Assembly: GCA_023144715.1 (NCBI GenBank) | Contig: JAGLFC010000071.1 | Coordinates: 1-5,418, forward strand | Direction: 5' to 3' | DNA from: Gammaproteobacteria bacterium | Lineage (GTDB): Bacteria; Pseudomonadota; Gammaproteobacteria; GRL18 | Length of the DNA stretch: 5,418 bases | In this document: positions 1 to 4,449 of the stretch, one piece after another | Layout of the letters: each line of letters starts with the position of its first letter | Position numbering within the stretch: the stretch's first letter is position 1 | Program-made: the position numbers and the translations under genes | The notes under the pieces: generated by a model | Databases searched by the model: none | What the model saw: the letters and a program-made list of their open reading frames with translations, nothing else | Told to the model about the DNA's origin: nothing

Positions 1-32
1 TGAATAAAATTTCTACGTGAAATTCTTGACAT
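1..32 (-). CDS. fccB: Flavocytochrome c sulfide dehydrogenase flavoprotein subunit FccB, N-terminal fragment
   Basis: Only the first ten codons and two bases of the next are in the window; the rest lies beyond the left edge. They read MSRISRRNFI, and S-R-R-N-F-I fits the twin-arginine (Tat) export motif, as expected for FccB, an FAD protein exported folded. The ATG at 32-30 is preceded by a strong ribosome binding site (GGGGAG, 45-40, 7 nt away), and only 15 nt separate it from the fccA stop, so the two are co-transcribed. In known fcc operons the cytochrome gene precedes the flavoprotein gene, which is what is seen here. FccB oxidises sulfide at a flavin/disulfide site in the periplasm and hands electrons to FccA. 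The identity rests on the Tat start plus position after fccA; another Tat-exported oxidoreductase is possible. Confidence 0.72.
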   Translation of the reverse strand, partial: MSRISRRNFI

Positions 33-47
33 AGTGAAACTCCCCTC

Positions 48-641
48 TTATTTTTGGCTGCCGTAGTAGTGAATAAGCTTTTCCATTGCTTTAGGATCTG
101 CTTTTAATGCTTTTTTGACTTTTTTCTTCATCTTTTTGGGCATTTGACGATCACCTGCAATATAATCGGCCATTGTATAATGAAGATAAGGTGCCCATTG
201 ACCTGCTAAAATACCAGAATCATCTTCTGCTGAACGTCCACCATCTTCATGACATTTTTCACAATATTTCTTATGTAATTTTGCACCTGCTTTTGCTTGA
301 GTCGCATCAAAATCTTGCTTTTGACGAACCATTGTTTGCTTGGCAAAATAACCCGCCATCAAATCAATTTCTGCATCGGAATAACCTTTTGCAATACGAG
401 TCATCACTGTATTTTTAGCAGGCTCATCAGATTTATAACCTTTCATCGCTTCTGTAAAATACTCTGCTGACATTTCAGCAATAGAAGGAATTGCAGGACC
501 TTTACTATTTCCATCAATACCATGACAGCCTGCACAAGTATTTGCTAAATCTAAAGCACTTGCAGTGCCAGCCATACTATGACTAGAAACAACCATGCCA
601 CCTAGTACTATTAGAGCCAGTACTTTTTTGTTTAATTTCAT
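48..641 (-). CDS. fccA: Diheme cytochrome c subunit of flavocytochrome c sulfide dehydrogenase (FccA)
   Basis: This 197-residue exported cytochrome passes electrons from the sulfide-oxidising flavoprotein FccB to periplasmic electron carriers. Residues 1 to about 24 are a signal peptide (lysines, hydrophobic core, SHSMAG end). The first class I heme site is C36-A-G-C39-H40, with M80 (TVMTRIAKG) as the likely distal ligand. The second is C127-E-K-C130-H131, with M167 as the likely distal ligand. The segments CAGCHG-DGNS, RIAKGYS, AGYF-KQT, GAKLH-KYCEKCH and ILAGQW-PYL closely resemble the Allochromatium vinosum FccA sequence as I remember it. Length and heme spacing fit that family rather than cytochrome c4. 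The C-terminal segment 169-184 is very lysine-rich. The ATG has a near-perfect ribosome binding site (AAGGAGG, 652-646, 4 nt spacing). fccB follows after 15 nt. Confidence 0.9.
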   Translation of the reverse strand: MKLNKKVLALIVLGGMVVSSHSMAGTASALDLANTCAGCHGIDGNSKGPAIPSIAEMSAEYFTEAMKGYKSDEPAKNTVMTRIAKGYSDAEIDLMAGYFAKQTMVRQKQDFDATQAKAGAKLHKKYCEKCHEDGGRSAEDDSGILAGQWAPYLHYTMADYIAGDRQMPKKMKKKVKKALKADPKAMEKLIHYYGSQK

Positions 642-664
642 AGATCCTCCTTAGGTGATCTTTT

Positions 665-680
665 TGATCAAATTTGATCA
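665..680. promoter_or_regulatory. Perfect 16-bp palindrome with doubled TGATCA, in the fccA leader
   Basis: TGATCA-AATT-TGATCA is a perfect palindrome made of two TGATCA hexamers whose starts are 10 bp apart, about one helical turn. It lies 24-39 nt upstream of the fccA start, between the predicted promoter and the ribosome binding site. That is a position suited to a repressor operator or a leader element. It does not fit FNR (TTGAT-N4-ATCAA) or CRP (TGTGA-N6-TCACA). It sits in a cluster of GATC sites (643, 657, 666, 676). Operator function is inference. Confidence 0.4.
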
Positions 681-700
681 GTGTTACTGCTTTAAGTAAG

Positions 701-730
701 TACATAAAATAAAATTTATAATTTTGTCAA
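701..730 (-). promoter_or_regulatory. Candidate sigma70 promoter for fccAB
   Basis: Read on the minus strand, 730-725 is a perfect -35 hexamer TTGACA. After an 18-bp spacer, 706-701 reads TATGTA, a poor -10 match. Transcription would start near 694, giving a leader of roughly 50 nt that contains the 665-680 palindrome. The weak -10 would fit a regulated promoter, but a TTGACA can also occur by chance. Confidence 0.35.
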
Positions 731-1208
731 TCTCTACGCACACAAATTAAGAATGTTAGTTAAAGATCTTATTTAAAAAATAATCTTATAATGATTCATT
801 TTAGATCATTCTAGCAGTATCTTAATAATCCGTAAACTACTTTCTAAGCATATAATGACAAAAAAACCTTTAAAATGGGTATTTTCTATTCTTTTAGTTT
901 ATATTTGTTTATCTTTATAGTACACAATATAAGTACTGACAAGCTATTTAGCTTATTAGAATATTCTGTTTTACAAACAAAAAATACAAAACCAGCTTAT
1001 TTGAATCCATCATTTAAAATTTCCTAAACATTATGAATTAACCTTTATTAATCCTATAAATATCATAGATTAACAATATGATTAAATAATCTATCATAGT
1101 AAAAATTAAAAAATAATTCTGAATATAAATGTATCTATCTAATTGTTTTAATTATATTTTAATGTAAAATAAATTTTAAAAAAAGTGGTAGAAATGACGT
1201 TTAAAAAA

Positions 1209-1247
1209 ATAAATATAAATAAAATTTACTCTTTTATTTATATTTAT
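1209..1247. repeat. Perfect 16-bp A/T-only inverted repeat
   Basis: The arm at 1209-1224 (ATAAATATAAATAAAA) is exactly complementary to 1232-1247, around a 7-nt loop (TTTACTC). The stem has no G or C and no T-run follows the 3' arm, so a standard terminator is unlikely. A cruciform-prone or protein-binding element is possible. The match is long even for DNA of this composition. Confidence 0.5.
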
Positions 1248-1339
1248 CACTTGATAAAAATGAGTGAATATCCTATTCTTTCTTATTACTTTACATAAGT
1301 TGTTTTTTTACCGCTTTAGAAAAGTAAAATATAATTATA

Positions 1340-1380
1340 TATTAATATTTATTATTGATGGAATAAATTAAATATTAATA
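1340..1380. repeat. 12-bp A/T inverted repeat
   Basis: TATTAATATTTA at 1340-1351 is complementary to 1369-1380, with 17 nt between. All pairs are A-T in a segment with almost no G or C, so chance is a real possibility. Confidence 0.25.
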
Positions 1381-1393
1381 ACAATAATAAAAG

Positions 1394-1411
1394 ATTTTTT
1401 TGCAAAAAAAT
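1394..1411. repeat. Perfect 18-bp palindrome of T7-GC-A7 type
   Basis: ATTTTTTTGCAAAAAAAT is perfectly self-complementary with no spacer, so it would act as double-stranded DNA rather than an RNA hairpin. Phased T and A tracts are expected to bend DNA. It lies about 90 bp upstream of the CbcL-like start, a reasonable place for an activator or nucleoid-protein site. Function is inference. Confidence 0.35.
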
Positions 1412-1425
1412 TGTCATAAATTAAT

Positions 1426-1461
1426 CAGTTTTTCAATTAATTGCTTATATTTGAAAAACTG
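1426..1461. promoter_or_regulatory. Perfect 11-bp inverted repeat upstream of the CbcL-like gene
   Basis: CAGTTTTTCAA (1426-1436) pairs exactly with TTGAAAAACTG (1451-1461) across a 14-nt spacer. It ends 38 nt before the ATG at 1500 and overlaps the candidate promoter elements. It could be the operator of a dimeric regulator or, if transcribed, a leader hairpin. The stem includes G-C pairs, which makes it less trivial than the A/T-only repeats nearby. Confidence 0.42.
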
Positions 1462-1478
1462 TACTATTAATCTTTAAA
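1441..1478 (+). promoter_or_regulatory. Candidate promoter region for the CbcL-like gene
   Basis: Two overlapping weak sigma70-like arrangements are visible: TTGCTT (1441-1446) with TATTAA (1465-1470), 18-bp spacer; and TTGAAA (1451-1456) with TTTAAA (1473-1478), 16-bp spacer. Both would overlap the 1426-1461 inverted repeat. In such AT-rich DNA these matches are weak evidence. Confidence 0.22.
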
Positions 1479-1489
1479 AAGTACCATTT

Positions 1490-1493
1490 GGAG
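1490..1493 (+). promoter_or_regulatory. Ribosome binding site that decides the CbcL-like start
   Basis: GGAG lies 6 nt before the ATG at 1500, ideal spacing. It overlaps the upstream in-frame TTG (1488-1490), which has no ribosome binding site of its own. The Shine-Dalgarno sequence therefore supports the ATG, and the four extra codons starting at 1488 should be dropped. Confidence 0.85.
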
Positions 1494-1499
1494 AAAAAA

Positions 1500-3461
1500 A
1501 TGCGAATAACGGGTAAGATTTTTGCCTTACTATGGGTAGTGATGTCTTCACTCTCCGTATCGGCAAATGTGGCTGAGATAAAACAGCAACAGGCTGATGT
1601 AAAAAAAGCAAATAGCCTAGTGCCGAGTAAAAAATGTAATAAATGTCATGATGATGAAGATGATACCGAATGGGAATACGACGAAGGGGCTTTAGAAGGT
1701 ATTACACGTAATATTTATATACCCTCTGAACCTTTTGAAAAAAGCGTGCATGGCGAACAAAATTGTGCTGCTTGTCATGATAATGTCAGCTTAACCAAAG
1801 GGGAACATGATGAATATATTCCAGTTACCGTAGGTTGTATTGAATGTCATCAAAATACTATAGAAGAACAAAAAGATCAGGCTGATCCAAAATACAAACG
1901 TTTAGGCGTTGTTATGGAACAAACCGAGAGCTATATGCATTCTATTCATGCAAAACCCAATATCGCCGATCAATCCAAAACTAATGCCACTTGTTATGAT
2001 TGTCACGATCCTCATAATATTGGTACAAAAGGCAGTGAAGCCCGAGCAGAACACCGTTTACAAAATCCAGAAGTGTGTGGTACGTGTCATGAAAAAGAGA
2101 AAGAAGCCTATATGACTTCTGTTCATGGTATAGAAGTCATGGAAAAGAAAAATGGCGATGCGGCAGTGTGTTCAGATTGTCATAGTACCCATAATATTGA
2201 TGATCCCAAAAAAGACAGTGTAAACCTAAGCATCACAAAAAATTGTGGTTCCTGTCATGAAGATGCTGAAAGAACCTATCGTGCTTCTTATCATGGTCAA
2301 GTCAATCGTTTAGGCTATACCAACACCGCAGGGTGTTCAGATTGTCATGGTAGCCATGCCATCAAAAAAGAAGATGATCCTACCTCAACTATTCATGCTG
2401 ATAACCGTCTTGAAACCTGTCAAGAATGTCATCAAGATGCCACTGAAAATTTCACTGCATATCATACTCACGCAGACAGTAAAGATTCTGATAAATACCC
2501 CTTTGTTTGGGCTGTCACCAAATTTATGGAATGGCTGATTATTGGTGTTTTTGCTTTTTTCTGGACACATGTTGTCTTATGGGGCTTCCGTGAATTTAGA
2601 GATCGTCAGCAAGGTAAGGGCTATATTCCACCTGCTACTGAAGAAACCGTCTTTTTCCGTCGCTTTACCGTGACATGGCGTATTCTGCATTTATTATTTG
2701 CACTCAGTACCATGATCTTGGCTCTCTCAGGTTCAACTTTATTGTTCGCACACACCGCTTGGGCACCTTTTGTGATTAACCTATTAGGTGGGCCTGAAAT
2801 GGAAGCTATTATCCATCGTACCGCAGGTGTTATCTGGTTAGCTGTTTTCTTAACACACTTTGCAATTGCGGCCACTAATATTATTAAAGGTGGAAAGAAG
2901 TTCCGTTGGTTCGGTGAAACCTCTATGATTCCTAACTGGCAGGATCTGCGCGATGTGGGTGCCATGTTTAGCTGGTTCTTTGGCTTCCGTGAGCGTCCTA
3001 GCTTTGACCGTTGGTCTTATTGGCAGAAGTTTGATTATTGGGCACCGTTCTGGGGCGCAGCAATCATTGGTTTCAGTGGCATTTTGCTCTTTTCTCCAAC
3101 CATTACAACCTTACTCTTACCGGGGTATGTGTTTAATATTGCGACAATTGTTCACGCAGAAGAAGCCTTATTAGCGGTCATATTCTTGTTTACGGTGCAT
3201 TTCTTTAACGCACACTTTAGACCTGATAAATTTCCAATGAGTACCACAATCTTTACAGGTGCAATTCCTCTGGATGAGTTCAAACATGAACATAAGTTAG
3301 AGTATAAGCGTCTTAAAGAAAGTGGTGAATTAGAGCAATATCTTATGAATAAGCCTTCTAAGTTGGTCTCTGGTGGCTCTAAATTATTGGGTACACTCCT
3401 AATATTTGGTGGCTTAACCTTATTGACGCTCTTCTTAATTGGTTACACGACCATGCACTAA
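1500..3461 (+). CDS. CbcL-like inner-membrane quinone oxidoreductase: nonaheme cytochrome c fused to cytochrome b
   Basis: This 653-residue protein starts with a signal peptide (about 1-22, SVSA end). A periplasmic domain follows with nine CxxCH c-heme motifs beginning at C46, C89, C113, C165, C193, C224, C249, C279 and C307. Non-motif histidines in S-[VIY]-H-[GA] (H84, H150, H209, H265) are likely distal ligands. From about 342 comes a membrane domain with six predicted helices (about 342-362, 393-415, 442-462, 517-540, 549-570, 628-648). It resembles the FdnI/HydC diheme cytochrome b family, with candidate b-heme histidines H397, H439 or H453, H552 and H567 and a typical RW-YWQKFDYW segment. 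Nine c hemes plus a C-terminal diheme b domain is the architecture of Geobacter CbcL, which moves electrons from menaquinol to the periplasm. The same role here, or its reverse, is inference. The start follows the ribosome binding site at 1490. The c4-like gene follows 145 nt downstream. Confidence 0.85.
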   Translation: MRITGKIFALLWVVMSSLSVSANVAEIKQQQADVKKANSLVPSKKCNKCHDDEDDTEWEYDEGALEGITRNIYIPSEPFEKSVHGEQNCAACHDNVSLTKGEHDEYIPVTVGCIECHQNTIEEQKDQADPKYKRLGVVMEQTESYMHSIHAKPNIADQSKTNATCYDCHDPHNIGTKGSEARAEHRLQNPEVCGTCHEKEKEAYMTSVHGIEVMEKKNGDAAVCSDCHSTHNIDDPKKDSVNLSITKNCGSCHEDAERTYRASYHGQVNRLGYTNTAGCSDCHGSHAIKKEDDPTSTIHADNRLETCQECHQDATENFTAYHTHADSKDSDKYPFVWAVTKFMEWLIIGVFAFFWTHVVLWGFREFRDRQQGKGYIPPATEETVFFRRFTVTWRILHLLFALSTMILALSGSTLLFAHTAWAPFVINLLGGPEMEAIIHRTAGVIWLAVFLTHFAIAATNIIKGGKKFRWFGETSMIPNWQDLRDVGAMFSWFFGFRERPSFDRWSYWQKFDYWAPFWGAAIIGFSGILLFSPTITTLLLPGYVFNIATIVHAEEALLAVIFLFTVHFFNAHFRPDKFPMSTTIFTGAIPLDEFKHEHKLEYKRLKESGELEQYLMNKPSKLVSGGSKLLGTLLIFGGLTLLTLFLIGYTTMH

Positions 3462-3474
3462 ATAATAGCCAGCC

Positions 3475-3505
3475 GACAAGAACTGGATTATTTCCAGTTT
3501 TTGTC
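3475..3505 (+). terminator. Strong hairpin after the CbcL-like gene, possible terminator
   Basis: GACAAGAACTGGA (3475-3487) pairs over all 13 positions (one G-U wobble) with TCCAGTTTTTGTC (3493-3505) around a TTATT loop. It begins 13 nt after the stop codon. The T-run lies inside the 3' arm and the following AATTATGG is not T-rich, so it may act as an mRNA 3'-end stabiliser or a leaky attenuator rather than a full terminator. Confidence 0.5.
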
Positions 3506-3530
3506 AATTATGGTTGTGTTGAAATGGGTA

Positions 3531-3539
3531 TGATATACT
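3531..3539 (+). promoter_or_regulatory. Extended -10 promoter for the c4-like cytochrome gene
   Basis: TGATATACT fits the extended -10 form TG-N-TATAAT with one mismatch in the hexamer. No good -35 is seen 17 bp upstream (TGGTTG at 3511), which extended -10 promoters tolerate. Transcription would begin near 3546, giving a leader of about 60 nt. It follows the 3475-3505 hairpin, so the two together look like a boundary between transcription units. Confidence 0.4.
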
Positions 3540-3573
3540 CGTTGGTTATCCTTAATATGAAAATCAAACGAGT
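3537..3573 (+). repeat. 7-bp inverted repeat in the leader of the c4-like gene
   Basis: ACTCGTT (3537-3543) pairs with AACGAGT (3567-3573) over a 23-nt spacer, followed by TATTTTTA. It overlaps the proposed -10 element and could be an operator or a weak terminator for transcription arriving from upstream. The arms are short, so chance cannot be excluded. Confidence 0.22.
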
Positions 3574-3606
3574 TATTTTTACCTAAATTAACGTGGATTA
3601 TTAACA

Positions 3607-4362
3607 ATGTATAGAAATTATTTAAGATTATTACCTTTATTAAACTCTATCTTTATATCTGGACTATTGATGAGTCCTTTTGCTCATGCTGAAAAAGTCA
3701 ATTCTGAGGAAAAACTGGATATACTGGTAGAACAAGCGTTAAAAGCAACACCTAATCTTGAAAATGGCAAAATGATGTTCCGTAATTGTGCCGTATGTCA
3801 CTCACCTGAAGGATGGGGAACACCTTCTGGACACTTTCCACAAATTGCAGGACAGCATAAAAGTGTGGTTATCAAGCAATTGAGTGATATTCATAAGGGG
3901 AATAGGGATAATCCAACCATGTTACCTTTTACCATCCCTTTGTTTTTACAAGGACCACAATCTTTAGCGGATATTGCGGCTTATGTCAGCAAATTACCCA
4001 TGATGCCTAATAATAGTATGGGCTATGGTGCACAAATGGCTGAAGCAAAAAAATTATATGATGATAATTGTGAACAATGTCATGGTGCCAATGGTGAAGG
4101 TGATGCGGAAAAATTATATCCTCGTATTCATGGACAGCATTTTAGTTACCTTGAACGACAATTACATTGGATAAAAACAGGTAAACGTAGAAATGCCGAT
4201 AAAAAAATGGTCAAACAAATTCAGAAATTTAATTATCGTGAACTAGAACTCCTTTCTGATTATGTTTCTCGTTTAAGACCTGATAGCTCTATGGTTGCCG
4301 AAAGTATTTATTGGAAAAACCCTGATTTTAGAGCAGGTTTTTATACAGCACCAAGAAGATAA
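3607..4362 (+). CDS. Exported diheme cytochrome c, cytochrome c4-like
   Basis: This 251-residue protein has a signal peptide with likely cleavage after AHA (residue 28), so the mature form is periplasmic. Two class I cytochrome c domains follow. The first has C61-A-V-C64-H65 with M105 (NPTMLPF) as probable distal ligand. The second has C155-E-Q-C158-H159 with M201 as probable distal ligand. The paired segments FPQIAGQH...KQL and YPRIHGQH...RQL, and DIAAYVSKL matched by LSDYVSRL, are typical of the duplicated cytochrome c4 fold, which shuttles electrons among membrane complexes and oxidases. The protein is longer than typical c4, with about 20 residues before the first domain and a tail of about 25 residues (from 226) containing Y-W-K-N-P-D-F. 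A weak ribosome binding site (GTGGA, 3593-3597) precedes the ATG. It could accept electrons from FccAB or trade with the CbcL-like protein; neither is shown. Confidence 0.85.
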   Translation: MYRNYLRLLPLLNSIFISGLLMSPFAHAEKVNSEEKLDILVEQALKATPNLENGKMMFRNCAVCHSPEGWGTPSGHFPQIAGQHKSVVIKQLSDIHKGNRDNPTMLPFTIPLFLQGPQSLADIAAYVSKLPMMPNNSMGYGAQMAEAKKLYDDNCEQCHGANGEGDAEKLYPRIHGQHFSYLERQLHWIKTGKRRNADKKMVKQIQKFNYRELELLSDYVSRLRPDSSMVAESIYWKNPDFRAGFYTAPRR

Positions 4363-4449
4363 CACTCTTTCTATCAATAAGAAGCAGAGATATTAAAATA
4401 TGATCTTAAATAGCTCTGTTTATGACTAATTTTGTATTAAGGAATCAAA

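Larger units (their letters stand above)
642..1487. other. Long AT-rich divergent intergenic region
   Basis: These 846 bp separate the minus-strand fccAB operon from the plus-strand CbcL-like gene. No convincing gene is seen; the longest stretch noted is a 50-codon frame at 875-1027 that may be chance. The core is strikingly AT-rich: 1201-1260 has 5 G/C of 60 and 1321-1380 has 4 of 60, far below the flanking genes. It contains several inverted repeats (listed separately), long A and T runs, and six GATC sites between 643 and 807. Such composition is typical of curved regulatory DNA or of DNA bound by nucleoid proteins such as H-NS. It presumably holds the promoters of both divergent units. 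Confidence 0.8.

Noticed and set aside
173..418. 81-codon plus-strand frame opposite fccA
   Set aside because: It mirrors fccA codons, with runs such as HLLLNVHHLH that are not protein-like; fccA is well supported by heme motifs.
664..682. FNR or CRP binding site in the TTGATCAAATTTGATCA region
   Set aside because: The half-sites do not have the spacing required for TTGAT-N4-ATCAA or TGTGA-N6-TCACA, so only an unnamed palindrome is reported.
941..967. Short palindromes AAGCTA-TT-TAGCTT and AGAATATTCT
   Set aside because: Half-sites of five or six bases are expected often in AT-rich DNA and are not placed at a gene start.
1194..1298. 34-codon frame starting ATG-ACG in the intergenic region
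   Set aside because: Its composition follows the local AT bias (mostly I, K, Y, N), it has only a weak upstream GTGG, and it spans the 16-bp hairpin; likely chance.
642..1487. CRISPR array, tRNA or insertion sequence in the long gap
   Set aside because: No regularly spaced repeats, no cloverleaf-like G+C-rich segment and no transposase fragment or paired terminal repeats with target duplications were seen.
2621..2965. 114-codon open frame on the minus strand inside the CbcL-like gene
   Set aside because: It lies opposite the membrane domain, has no ribosome binding site or recognisable domain, and the plus-strand frame is clearly coding.
4382..4421. Possible hairpin between the c4-like and ankyrin genes (AAGCAGAG with CTCTGTTT)
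   Set aside because: Eight pairs including a G-T wobble over a loop of about 24 nt and no following T-run; too weak to call a terminator.
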